The notes under the pieces were generated by a model. It ran no database searches. It was given only the letters and a program-made list of their open reading frames with translations, and was not told the DNA's origin. 64,000 nt of DNA from a bacterium. GTDB taxonomy: Bacteria; Electryoneota; B3-LCP. The translations under genes and the position numbers were made by a program. Below are positions 44,181-52,661 of this stretch, one piece after another. Location of the stretch: assembly GCA_026394195.1 (NCBI GenBank), contig JAPKYS010000013.1, forward strand, positions 1-64,000, read 5' to 3'. Within the stretch, counting starts at the first letter, position 1. Each line of letters starts with the position of its first letter.

Positions 44181-45709
44181 GAATTTCTTCCTCCACGTTC
44201 AAGCTCGAAGCTCTTGGCAAGATTCACAAGACTTTGTAGTTTATCTGTCAATGGCGAATAGTCATCGACAAATTGTTTAGATAAGGATGTTAATTGACTT
44301 CCTAGTGTCCTTAAAGATTTATCAAGCTCCTCACCCATACTTTCATCTAATTTTGAAATTTGATCGGAAACTCTTTGGGCGTTTTGGTCGAGCATATTTT
44401 GAATTTGACTACCTATTTTATTATACATCTGCTGCATCTCGGTTTGTAACCTTTCAATATTATCTCTCAGCGCTTTTGTATGTGTGATAACGCTTTCTTG
44501 GTTTACGACAATCATTGATTCAAGATTTTTTTGCTGTGAATCAACAGACGCTTTTATTTGACCTGTTGTTTTTTTAACCGAATCACTGAACTCATTTGTC
44601 AAGGCGTTGATATTTTTTTCGATAATTGGAAAAGCATTTGTGGCTGATTGTGATAGTTGGCTGAAGGCCTCCAAATTTTTCTCAAGCGCTCTTGTGTGTA
44701 AATTCATTTCTAAGATTAGATCAGATAAAGCTTCGCCAACCGAAAGAATCGCTTGAGATTTCTCTGCAATAGTTTTAATCGACGTTTCGCAAGCTTGTAC
44801 TCCACTCGTAGCGGTATTCAATTGTTGAATAGACGATTCGACCTGATCGCGATAGAGCTCCTGCCACTGAACAAGCTTTTCAACCGCTAGATTAAGGTTC
44901 TTGAAATTTTCACCTAATTGCTCGTTGATTCGCGTATTAAAATCCTCCATAACTTTCGTGAGAGCTTTGATCAAGGCATTAATGCTCTCCTCAGCCATCT
45001 TTTCTGTAAATTGCTTGAATATCGCAATTAATTCGTCATTTTTATCAATGATAGTTGTTCGTAACTTTTGCATTTGGGTGATCAGTGTCCCCTCTTGGTC
45101 GCCAACGAGAGCCTTTTCAAGCCTTTTTAGCTGGTCCATCTCTGAGGTTGAAGTTTCACCCACCAGACTGGCAATGTTTTTTAGGTGTGCGTCAATTTCA
45201 TGTGAAGATTTCTCAGATACTTCGATTATTTTGTGCATTCTGCTGGACAATGAGGTTTCTGAATCGCTTATCAGGGAAGTATTTATTGAGGTTAGCAGAT
45301 GGGCAACATCTTTCTGATTCTTGTCTAGAGAGTTTACTAAATCGTGCTGATATTTATCTTGATTGGTGATTAATTTATCTAGCTGAACAGATATCTCATC
45401 AAGGGAGATTCCCTCTGGTGTGGATATCTCGTCTTTTCTTGCTTTAAAAATATTTCGATATTTATAGCCAAGCGAAAAAATCATACCCACAATTGAAGTC
45501 ACAAACGCAAATTTCATTCCTTCCAATAATTGGGGAACACTTCCGCTGATATCATTCACGTTAAAATTGTAAAGACTCCAGAGTATTCCCAAAAAGGTCC
45601 CAAATATTCCAATAGTCGTCATAGCGCTTGGAATTTCAGAGGTCTCTTTGCGAGCTAACAATAAGATGAAGAAGACAACAATCAGGGTGATTCCCAGAAC
45701 CGTAGTCAT
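44177..45709 (-). CDS. zorA: MotA/ExbB-type channel with long coiled-coil tail, ZorA-like
   Basis: 510 aa. Three hydrophobic segments lie at about 3-19 (TVLGITLIVVFFILLLA), 31-48 (TTIGIFGTFLGILWSLYNF) and 66-84 (FAFVTSIVGMIFSLGY); the TxxGIFGTFLGI and TSIVGM motifs are those of MotA/TolQ/ExbB channel helices. The remaining ~420 residues are polar with heptad-like spacing, rich in Gln, Ser, Leu and Lys: a long cytoplasmic coiled coil, the hallmark of ZorA. With ZorB it should form a proton-driven rotary motor whose tail signals phage infection to the effector. Other MotA homologues lack this tail; chemosensory and TonB genes are absent here. Own promoter upstream; AT-rich. Confidence 0.78.
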   Translation of the reverse strand: MTTVLGITLIVVFFILLLARKETSEIPSAMTTIGIFGTFLGILWSLYNFNVNDISGSVPQLLEGMKFAFVTSIVGMIFSLGYKYRNIFKARKDEISTPEGISLDEISVQLDKLITNQDKYQHDLVNSLDKNQKDVAHLLTSINTSLISDSETSLSSRMHKIIEVSEKSSHEIDAHLKNIASLVGETSTSEMDQLKRLEKALVGDQEGTLITQMQKLRTTIIDKNDELIAIFKQFTEKMAEESINALIKALTKVMEDFNTRINEQLGENFKNLNLAVEKLVQWQELYRDQVESSIQQLNTATSGVQACETSIKTIAEKSQAILSVGEALSDLILEMNLHTRALEKNLEAFSQLSQSATNAFPIIEKNINALTNEFSDSVKKTTGQIKASVDSQQKNLESMIVVNQESVITHTKALRDNIERLQTEMQQMYNKIGSQIQNMLDQNAQRVSDQISKLDESMGEELDKSLRTLGSQLTSLSKQFVDDYSPLTDKLQSLVNLAKSFELERGGRNS

Positions 45710-45754
45710 GTTTAACCTTTAAGGTTAGATAAGATTTGCAAATTTTATTTTCGA

Positions 45755-45771
45755 TTGCTTTCAGAAAGCAA
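45755..45771. promoter_or_regulatory. Possible operator in the Zorya-like promoter
   Basis: TTGCTTT-CAG-AAAGCAA is a perfect 7-bp inverted repeat positioned at the expected transcription start of the operon (near 45769). A repressor bound here would block initiation. A simple mRNA hairpin is the alternative. Confidence 0.35.
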
Positions 45772-45775
45772 ACTT

Positions 45776-45804
45776 AATATAAGCCCTTTCGAGAGGAAAA
45801 GCAA
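45776..45804 (-). promoter_or_regulatory. Promoter for the Zorya-like operon
   Basis: On the minus strand TTGCTT (45804-45799), a 17-base spacer, and TATATT (45781-45776). The same -10 sequence and spacing are seen at housekeeping genes of the window, so the operon can be transcribed by the main sigma factor. The leader would be about 60 bases. Confidence 0.6.
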
Positions 45805-45878
45805 CTTTATTTCATGTTATTTTATTTTCCAACCCCTTTCTTAACAATTTCACGAGGGCAGCCATAGAATTCGCTGTG

Positions 45879-45936
45879 CCGTCGAGTCCCCGTACTCGAC
45901 GGAAGCAGGGGACGGTCGACTGCGGGGAGTCGACCG
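45879..45936. repeat. Pair of inverted 9-bp-stem hairpins with complementary loops
   Basis: Hairpin 1 (45879-45902) is CCGTCGAGT / ACTCGACGG around the loop CCCCGT. Hairpin 2 (45913-45936) is CGGTCGACT / AGTCGACCG around GCGGGG. They are roughly inverted copies of each other, so the loops can pair over five bases (CCCCG with CGGGG). Related sequence with TCTCCGTACTCGAC occurs at 48250-48264 and a weaker one at 41196-41211. Confidence 0.65.
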
Positions 45937-46075
45937 CACAAGAGTCGTTTTACGTCAGCGAGCTACCACTCTATCCCCTTCCATAATTCCTAAATCTTCC
46001 CGCCAGTTGGCGGATCTTCTTCAATCTTAAATCTCCAATCTCCAATTTCTTTATAAAAAAATCCCCTCTTCTCCC

Positions 46076-46104
46076 TTGTTATCCGCCGAAAAAATCCGTA
46101 TCAT
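46076..46104 (+). promoter_or_regulatory. Promoter for groESL
   Basis: TTGTTA at 46076-46081, 17-base spacer, TATCAT at 46099-46104. The CIRCE operator starts 12 bases after the -10 box and so overlaps the start site. Confidence 0.7.
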
Positions 46105-46116
46105 AACAGGGAACTA

Positions 46117-46143
46117 TTGGCACTCCTTGAGAGTGAGTGCTAA
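46117..46143 (+). promoter_or_regulatory. CIRCE operator (HrcA-binding site)
   Basis: TTGGCACTC, nine bases, GAGTGCTAA. This matches the CIRCE consensus at 17 of 18 arm positions (one G for A in the left arm). HrcA binding here would repress groESL until heat stress. hrcA itself is outside the window. Confidence 0.93.
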
Positions 46144-46186
46144 CAAACGCCTATCCAATATCAACCAAATAACTGGAGGTTACAAC

Positions 46187-46486
46187 ATGAGTATCGGCAT
46201 CAAACCGGTGGACGAACGCGTCCTGATCGAACCGCTGGAGCAGGAAGAGCGCAAGGTCGGCGGGATCATCATCCCCGACACCGCCAAAGAACGCCCGCAG
46301 ATCGGCAAAGTCATCGCCTTAGGCGACGACGTCCCCAAGAAGGACGGCGGCAAAGTATTATCCGAAATCGTCAAAGTCGGCGACAAGGTCGTCTACGCCA
46401 AGTACGGCGGCACCGAAATCAAGCACAACGAGAAGGAATATCTACTCGTATCCCGCACCGACATCCTCGCGGTCGTCAAGCAATAA
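46187..46486 (+). CDS. groS: Co-chaperonin GroES
   Basis: 99 aa from ATG 46187, preceded by CTGGAGGTTACAAC; the upstream in-frame ATG at 46076 lies in the promoter. GroES caps the GroEL ring. Conserved features: IKPVDERVLIEPLE, the mobile loop with KVGGIIIPDTAKERP (16-residue region), GKVIALGDD and KVGDKVVYAKYGGTEI. Followed by groEL after 33 bases. Confidence 0.97.
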   Translation: MSIGIKPVDERVLIEPLEQEERKVGGIIIPDTAKERPQIGKVIALGDDVPKKDGGKVLSEIVKVGDKVVYAKYGGTEIKHNEKEYLLVSRTDILAVVKQ

Positions 46487-46519
46487 GGCTATCCACCATT
46501 TAAAAAAAGGAATTCAAAT

Positions 46520-48160
46520 ATGGCAGCAAAACAGATTAGTTACGATTCGGACGCCAGAAATGGTCTGAAGAAGGGCGTAGACCAACTGGCGAAAGCCGTT
46601 ATCGTCACGCTGGGACCCAAGGGTCGCAACGTAGTCATCGATAAGAAATTCGGCGCTCCCACCATCACCAAGGACGGCGTCACCGTCGCCAAGGAAATCG
46701 AGCTGGAAGACCCCATTGAAAATATGGGAGCTCAGATGGTGCGCGAAGTCGCCACCAAGACCTCCGACCAGGCCGGCGACGGCACCACCACCGCCACCCT
46801 GCTGGCGCAGTGCATCATGCACGAAGGTATGCGTGTGGTCACCGCCGGAGCCAACCCCATGGACGTCAAGCACGGCATCGAAAAAGGCGTCACCACCGTG
46901 GTCGCTGAACTGAAGAAGATCAGCCGTCCCATCTCCTCGAAGGAAGAGATCGCTCAGGTCGCTTCGATTTCCGCCAATAACGACGAATCCATCGGTCAGT
47001 TGATCGCTGACGCCATGGACAAGGTCGGCAAGGACGGCGTTATCACCGTCGAAGAAGCCAAATCCATCGAAACTTTGCTGGATGTGGTCGAAGGCATGCA
47101 GTTCGATCGCGGCTACATTTCCCCGTACTTCGTGACCAATCCCGAAGAGATGGAAGTGAACCTCGAAAACGCCAAGATCCTGATCCACGACAAGAAAATC
47201 TCCAGCATGAAGGACCTGCTCCCCATCCTGGAAAAAGTAGCTCAGACCGGTTCCTCCATCCTGATCATCTCTGAAGACGTCGAAGGCGAAGCCTTAGCGA
47301 CGCTGGTGGTCAACAAACTGCGCGGCACCCTGAAGGTCGCGGCCGTCAAAGCCCCCGGCTTCGGTGATCGCCGCAAGGCCATGCTGGAAGACATCGCCAT
47401 CCTGACCGGCGGGCGCGTCATTTCCGAAGAGACCGGTTTCAAGCTGGAAAATGCCATGCTGACCGACCTCGGTTCCGCCAAGACCATCACCATCGACAAG
47501 GATAACACCACCATCGTCGAAGGCGCCGGCAAATCCGAAGACATCAAGGGCCGCGTCGCTCAGATCAAGAAGCAGATCGAATCCACCACTTCCGATTACG
47601 ACCGTGAGAAGCTGCAGGAACGCCTGGCGAAATTAGCCGGAGGCGTAGCCGTTCTGAAGATCGGCGCTGCAACCGAAGTCGAAATGAAAGAGAAGAAAGC
47701 CCGCGTGGAAGATGCTCTGCACGCCACCCGCGCCGCCGTCGAAGAAGGAATCGTCCCGGGCGGTGGTGTGGCTCTGCTGCGCTGCATCCCGGCTCTGGAA
47801 AGCCTGAAGTTCGAAGGCGACGAAGCCACCGGCTTGAAGATCCTGAAGCGCGTTCTTGAAGAACCGATCCGTCAGATCGTCAACAACGCGGGGATGGAAG
47901 GTTCAGTCGTGGTGCAGAAGGTGAAGGACAATACCGGAGCTTTCGGCTACAACGCCCGCACCGATAAGTACGAAGACCTGGTCAAGGCCGGCGTCATCGA
48001 CCCGACCAAAGTCACCCGCACTGCTCTGGAAAACGCCTCCTCCGTAGCTTCCCTGCTTCTGATGACCGAAGCGGTCATCTTTGAGAAGAAGGAAGATGAC
48101 AAGATGCCAGGTATGCCTCCCGGCGGCGGTATGGGCGGCATGGGCGGAGGAATGTACTAG
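46520..48160 (+). CDS. groL: Chaperonin GroEL
   Basis: 546 aa, full length. Cytosolic ATP-driven folding chamber. Signatures: [19 protein letters not shown], the ATP-binding [30 protein letters not shown], and the C-terminal Gly-Gly-Met tail ending MGGMGGGMY. Codon use is biased towards C-ending codons compared with neighbours, as expected of a highly expressed gene. A terminator follows. Confidence 0.98.
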   Translation: MAAKQISYDSDARNGLKKGVDQLAKAVIVTLGPKGRNVVIDKKFGAPTITKDGVTVAKEIELEDPIENMGAQMVREVATKTSDQAGDGTTTATLLAQCIMHEGMRVVTAGANPMDVKHGIEKGVTTVVAELKKISRPISSKEEIAQVASISANNDESIGQLIADAMDKVGKDGVITVEEAKSIETLLDVVEGMQFDRGYISPYFVTNPEEMEVNLENAKILIHDKKISSMKDLLPILEKVAQTGSSILIISEDVEGEALATLVVNKLRGTLKVAAVKAPGFGDRRKAMLEDIAILTGGRVISEETGFKLENAMLTDLGSAKTITIDKDNTTIVEGAGKSEDIKGRVAQIKKQIESTTSDYDREKLQERLAKLAGGVAVLKIGAATEVEMKEKKARVEDALHATRAAVEEGIVPGGGVALLRCIPALESLKFEGDEATGLKILKRVLEEPIRQIVNNAGMEGSVVVQKVKDNTGAFGYNARTDKYEDLVKAGVIDPTKVTRTALENASSVASLLLMTEAVIFEKKEDDKMPGMPPGGGMGGMGGGMY

Positions 48161-48196
48161 AAGCAGTTCAAAGTTTAAAGTTAAATGTTAAAAGTT

Positions 48197-48222
48197 GGGG
48201 CGGTCCACCGGATCGCCCCTTT
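48197..48222 (+). terminator. Terminator after groEL
   Basis: GGGGCGGTCC and GGATCGCCCC pair (one G-T pair) around ACC, followed by TTTC and AT-rich sequence. Confidence 0.75.
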
Positions 48223-48317
48223 CAATTTATTATTTTGGTGGCAGCCGGGTCTCCGTACTCGACTTCTGTAATCGACGTGCAGGTTGTCAATTACAGAGGC
48301 TTGACGGTACTCTCTGA

Positions 48318-48410
48318 TCAACAGTCTCTATAAAGTGCAATTAGTGCAGCACCCATAAACAAATCATAATCTCCATCTGCGTCTATATCACAAAAATCCC
48401 GCCTTCCAAT
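48318..48410 (-). pseudogene. Remnant of an FG-GAP/VCBS repeat
   Basis: On the minus strand a frame between stops reads IGRRDFCDIDADGDYDLFMG and then AALIALYRDC. DIDADGDYDLFMG is the calcium-binding core of an FG-GAP/VCBS repeat, common in secreted proteins of this group. Only one blade survives, with no start codon, so it is a relic, possibly of a gene that stood next to the S8-like gene. Confidence 0.45.
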
Positions 48411-48424
48411 TTAAGTAGCTTTGG

Positions 48425-51400
48425 TCACTTTAGCAAGAGCATTTTGCGGACCTCGGAATAGGTTCCTCCGCGCTCCAGTCCGGTCGCTTGTACTTTGTAG
48501 AAGTAGACGCCGGAGGCGAGATTTGTCGCTTGATAGTTGAATTTAGCAACTCCAGCACTCTTCACCCCGTCAAATACGATTGCAACCTTCTGTCCGCAAA
48601 GGTTGTAAAGCTCGATTTTAACCTGCGATCTCTGCGGCAACTCTAACGGAATCACCGTCGTCGCGTTGAAGGGGTTGGGATAAGCAGACCCGATGCGGAA
48701 TGCCATTGGAAGCAACGGTTCCGGCTCATTGATAACTCCAACCGGTTCCACCGTCAGGGACACTGGAATGACCACGTCAGCCTGCGGAGTGTTGTGCTCG
48801 ATAACCAAATTGATCTCATAGTCTCCCGCCGCAACCGCTCCAGCATCCAGAATCGCGGTGGCATTGAAGGTGACTCCGGGCGCAATGACCTGCGTATGGG
48901 GCGTCACCGTCAGGTAGGGGGCGTAGGCGTTCAGGCTGTGCGACTCAACCCGGTCGGAACTCCCCTGAACCAGGCATACAAAACACCAGCGGTCCGGGTC
49001 CAAAGCGCCGGAAATAGTGGCTCCAGCCGCAATCTCCCCGGCCACTCCCGTCACATCCGCCACGAACTGGACGATCCCAATTGCTGGGTTCAGCTTGCTG
49101 ACCCGCAGATTTCCCGGAGCGCCATCCGTTGAAAAGATATAGATTGAGCAGCTATCCTCATCGTTGGGGTGCCAGGCCAACCCCTGTACATGCAAGCTGT
49201 GCCCCCAGGTTCGGGTGACGGCTCCCGACCGGTTGAATTCCACGATGTTGGTGGTATCGTCGCAGGAAATGAAGCAGTCATCGTCGGGATTGTACGCCAG
49301 AGCCCGGTGGTATTGCAGCGGGCCATTGATGGTCGTCTGCACGCTGCCGGTCGTGTCGATTCCCACGATCTGCGTTCCTGCCGATCCGTAGAGATATTGC
49401 CCATCCCAGGCAAGATCCCGCCAGCCCAGCGGTGACGGAGACGGCGGCTGATCCAGCGTTTCCAGCAGATTGCCGTCAAAGGAACAGCGATATAACTTGT
49501 TGGGTTCTAATCCCGAGTTACCCCCGCTGATCCAGATGGATTCCCCGGCGACTTCAACCCCGTAAAGCTGATCGTCGCCGCAGAGATTTTCCGCTGGGAT
49601 GGTGCTGAACGTCTGGAAAGGCGTCCAGTCGCCTTTCTTGCTGAAACTGACGGTCAGGTCGGCCGTCCCGGTATTCCGGATGGGGATGGCCGTCTGTTGG
49701 ATTTCGCCCTGAGTCAAAGCTACTGTAATGGAGCTGATTCCCAGCCAGATGCGGGGTCCCGGCAGGTAAACCGAAAGCGTATCGATGACTCCCGCGCTGA
49801 AAAAGAAATCCGGCGCCCAGAGGGTATCATGACCTGCCGCGCTGAAGCAGACGTCGTGCAGTCCGGGCGCGATCAACGAGAGCAAGTAGTGACCAAGACT
49901 GTCGCACTGGGTGCTTCTGGCCAATTCCGGTATGGCGACCGTAGCGCCTGCAACCGGATTGCCGGTGTTGATATCTGTAACCGTGCCAGTCAACCCGCCA
50001 TAGTTGGCTGCCAGTAACTCGGACAAAGCAGCAAAAAGATCCGGTCTGCCGCATCCCCACAGGTTATCCTTACCCGGCGCCCCCATGTCGATGCAGGAGG
50101 TCATGAGTACTTCGGATAGTGTTTCCGGGGTTGAAAAAGGCGCCGCATCCAGCAGCAGGCTGACCGCGCCGCCGATATGCGCGCCCGCAGTGGAATAATT
50201 GTCCGTGACCTGAGTATAACCTCCGCCGCGCGCTGTGGTGATCACATCCGCCGGAGCGCAGAAATCGGGCTTCAACAGACCCTGAGACTGTCCATTCTGA
50301 TAGGGGTAATCGTTATATTCAGGCTGCCAACTCCAGGGGTAGGTCGGGTCGAGCGCCTGGATATCCGCATACAGCCAGGATGCCGGTCCCATGCTGGATA
50401 ACGCTTTCAATTGGTGATTTAAATCATAAGACCCGATCCCCAGACAAGCGGAAACGCCGCCGATCAAGGTCTGATCAGGATGGAGCCAGGGTGGGGGGGA
50501 GTTCGCCGGTGCGGGAATATTCAGAGGAATCGGTTCGATGTTCAGGAAGCCGCTCTCTCCACCGACGGTATTGACGTGGATCATCCCCGCTGCCAATTCC
50601 ATGTCGGTGTTATGCCGCAGGGTCGCATAGTCAGGTCTGGGCTGATACCACCATTTGAAACTCAACGAACTGCAAATCAGGTCAGCGCCCATATCCATGG
50701 CATACTGCTGCGCTTCCCAGAAGTCGCTTTCCACACCGCCATAGTCTTTCAGGATCATCAGTTTGGCTTCCGGCGCTACACCGGTCTGAGTGCCTCCGGA
50801 ACCATTTCCACAGATAATGCCCGCTGTGATCGTTCCATTCCCATCCATATCCATGACCTCGGAACTGTCATCGTAGAAAGACCACCCCCGTAAATCATCG
50901 ACGTATCCGTTATGATCGTCATCGACACCGTTCCAGTCACTGCTGTCCACCAGTCCATTGCCGTTAACGTCTTCACCCGAATTGATCCAGATCCGGTCGG
51001 CTAAATCGGGGTGATTATAATCCACTCCGACGTCTAAGTGAGCTATGGTTACACCAGCTCCTCGAAATCCACAATCCCAGACCTCGGGGACTCTCAGGTC
51101 CGCCACACCCCAGCTGATTTCGTCAACGTTATCCGGATTCACTATCGCTCTGGATTTGATCTGAGGCGGCATATCCGATTGCGAAATGTCCCAGTTTACT
51201 CGATCTATCTCAGGATGGCATTCCAACAGACTGCCGAGAGTGCGTACCTCGATATTCACCACGACTGCATTGCTGATCCACAATGACTTGATCCGAGACA
51301 GACGTCCCGCTTTTTCCAGCTTATCCAAGTCACGAAGCAGTAGGGCTTGGTCATGCCCCGCCAGCGACTTCAGTTCAGTGATCACTATTTGCCGTCGCTC

Positions 51401-51604
51401 TCTGGGCGGCAACCCTTTAACCCGCTCATAGGTCGCTTGAAAATCAATTTGAGATTTTAAGATCATCGCCACCTGGACGATAGTTCTCGGCGTCGAGCTC
51501 TTGATAAATTCGTCCAGAGCCGGATCTATCTTCGGGCTTGCCTGCACCTGGATGGTTGACCAGGCTAACAGTCCCAGCATTGCAAAGGCGAAGCGTTTAG
51601 ACAT
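48425..51604 (-). CDS. Secreted subtilisin (S8)-like protein with sorting tail, catalytic His replaced
   Basis: 1059 aa from ATG 51604, where a signal peptide starts (SKRFAFAMLGLLAWSTIQVQA); an in-frame ATG at 51676 adds 24 residues. An inhibitor-like prodomain precedes the S8 domain. Asp191 is present in AHLDVGVDYNHPDL, and Ser471 aligns in YSTAGAHIGG with the GTSMAAPHVAG motif. The His motif, normally GHGTHVAG, reads GNGTITAG with Asn256. A Ca-binding-type insert follows Asp191 (SGEDVNGNGLVDSSDWNGVD). A carboxypeptidase-regulatory-like domain (LTGTVTDINTGNPVAGATV), a beta-propeller-like region and a C-terminal tail with YPNPFNATTVIP end the protein. Exported; probably not a normal serine protease. 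Confidence 0.85.
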   Translation of the reverse strand: MSKRFAFAMLGLLAWSTIQVQASPKIDPALDEFIKSSTPRTIVQVAMILKSQIDFQATYERVKGLPPRERRQIVITELKSLAGHDQALLLRDLDKLEKAGRLSRIKSLWISNAVVVNIEVRTLGSLLECHPEIDRVNWDISQSDMPPQIKSRAIVNPDNVDEISWGVADLRVPEVWDCGFRGAGVTIAHLDVGVDYNHPDLADRIWINSGEDVNGNGLVDSSDWNGVDDDHNGYVDDLRGWSFYDDSSEVMDMDGNGTITAGIICGNGSGGTQTGVAPEAKLMILKDYGGVESDFWEAQQYAMDMGADLICSSLSFKWWYQPRPDYATLRHNTDMELAAGMIHVNTVGGESGFLNIEPIPLNIPAPANSPPPWLHPDQTLIGGVSACLGIGSYDLNHQLKALSSMGPASWLYADIQALDPTYPWSWQPEYNDYPYQNGQSQGLLKPDFCAPADVITTARGGGYTQVTDNYSTAGAHIGGAVSLLLDAAPFSTPETLSEVLMTSCIDMGAPGKDNLWGCGRPDLFAALSELLAANYGGLTGTVTDINTGNPVAGATVAIPELARSTQCDSLGHYLLSLIAPGLHDVCFSAAGHDTLWAPDFFFSAGVIDTLSVYLPGPRIWLGISSITVALTQGEIQQTAIPIRNTGTADLTVSFSKKGDWTPFQTFSTIPAENLCGDDQLYGVEVAGESIWISGGNSGLEPNKLYRCSFDGNLLETLDQPPSPSPLGWRDLAWDGQYLYGSAGTQIVGIDTTGSVQTTINGPLQYHRALAYNPDDDCFISCDDTTNIVEFNRSGAVTRTWGHSLHVQGLAWHPNDEDSCSIYIFSTDGAPGNLRVSKLNPAIGIVQFVADVTGVAGEIAAGATISGALDPDRWCFVCLVQGSSDRVESHSLNAYAPYLTVTPHTQVIAPGVTFNATAILDAGAVAAGDYEINLVIEHNTPQADVVIPVSLTVEPVGVINEPEPLLPMAFRIGSAYPNPFNATTVIPLELPQRSQVKIELYNLCGQKVAIVFDGVKSAGVAKFNYQATNLASGVYFYKVQATGLERGGTYSEVRKMLLLK

Positions 51605-51682
51605 TTTGGGTAGCTCGCTTAAGAATTGGTGAATTAGACTCGCAGGCAGTGCTACAATTCCACCGCTTTGCGTCATGAATTG

Positions 51683-51711
51683 AATTTAGACTAAAATTTC
51701 TTAAATGTCAA
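51683..51711 (-). promoter_or_regulatory. Promoter for the S8-like gene
   Basis: Minus strand: TTGACA (51711-51706), 17-base spacer, TAAATT (51688-51683). The start point near 51676 gives a leader of about 70 bases to the chosen ATG. Confidence 0.6.
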
Positions 51712-51737
51712 GTGTTTTCCATTTGGATTGAAAATGA

Positions 51738-51767
51738 AAAATCCCTTCCGCTCAGCAGAAGGGATTT
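51738..51767 (-). terminator. Terminator after the SDR gene
   Basis: AAATCCCTTC and GAAGGGATTT form a perfect 10-bp stem with a 10-base loop; on the minus strand it is followed by TTCATTTTC. It lies 15 bases after the SDR stop. Confidence 0.75.
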
Positions 51768-51782
51768 ATTTGGATATATTTA

Positions 51783-52583
51783 TTACTCTTTCGAGGTTCT
51801 CCGGTCTGATTGCATTTTCTTTACTGCATTCAACACCAGACCTCTGGGAGCATGCCGGGTGAATGTAGTAATCAGTTTGTTCATTAGCCCCGGAATGACG
51901 ACTCGTTTTCCAGCGTGAAGACCTCGGTATCCGATCTCTGCGGCAACGTCAGGTTCCATCAGCAGTTTCCTAAGCGGACTGACTTTATCGATGCCTGCGG
52001 TATCATGAAAATTGGTGCGGGTCACACCGGGGCAGAACGCAGTCGCCGAAACACCCGTACCCTCGAGTTCGGAGGCGATTGCCTGAGTGAAAGAGAGTAC
52101 ATACGCCTTGGAGGCATAGTAGACCGCCATATAGGGGCCCGGTTGGAACGCCGCAGTTGAGGCGACGTTCATGATTTTGCCGGATCCCTTTTTCACCATA
52201 TACGGAAGAAAGAGTCGGGTCAGATGGGTCAATGCGGTGATATTAACCTGCAGTAGATCCAACTGGCGCTGCAGCTCCGATCCCATAAAGGCTCCCCAAT
52301 CCCCGAATCCAGCATTGTTGACCAGAACCTCCACCGAAATCTGCTTATCGTTGACCTCTTGGAAGATTGTGGCGGGCGAATCGGAGCGAGCGAGATCAAT
52401 CGGGATGATCAAACAGGACGTTTGATGGGCATTCCTCAACTGATCAGCCAATTCGATCAGCTTAGGTTCGTCTCTAGCCACCAGGACGAGGTCATACCCA
52501 TCCCGCGCAAAGAGTTTCGCCAGTTCCCAGCCGATGCCTGAGGAGGCTCCGGTGATGAGGACGGTGGGTTTAGATTTGATCAT
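51783..52583 (-). CDS. Short-chain dehydrogenase/reductase
   Basis: 266 aa. NAD(P)-binding motif VLITGASSGIGWELAKLFA, structural LVNNAGFGDWG, catalytic Ser in NVASTAAFQPGP and the YYASKAY motif (Tyr-x3-Lys). Sequence CPGVTRTNFHD and the overall pattern are of the DltE/YqjQ-like classical SDR group. The substrate cannot be told from sequence. It is a single-gene unit with its own terminator. Confidence 0.88.
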   Translation of the reverse strand: MIKSKPTVLITGASSGIGWELAKLFARDGYDLVLVARDEPKLIELADQLRNAHQTSCLIIPIDLARSDSPATIFQEVNDKQISVEVLVNNAGFGDWGAFMGSELQRQLDLLQVNITALTHLTRLFLPYMVKKGSGKIMNVASTAAFQPGPYMAVYYASKAYVLSFTQAIASELEGTGVSATAFCPGVTRTNFHDTAGIDKVSPLRKLLMEPDVAAEIGYRGLHAGKRVVIPGLMNKLITTFTRHAPRGLVLNAVKKMQSDRRTSKE

Positions 52584-52661
52584 AAAAGGGTGGTATTAGA
52601 TCATTAGAGAGTAACCGAAAAAGTTAGGGATGAATTTAAAATCCATCCCCCTCTATGTCTT

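Larger units (their letters stand above)
45710..46186. other. Intergenic region between the Zorya-like operon and groES
   Basis: 477 bases with no credible gene. From left to right it holds the Zorya-like promoter and possible operator, AT-rich sequence, two large GC-rich hairpins (45879-45936), and the groES promoter and CIRCE operator. The two operons are divergent. Confidence 0.7.
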
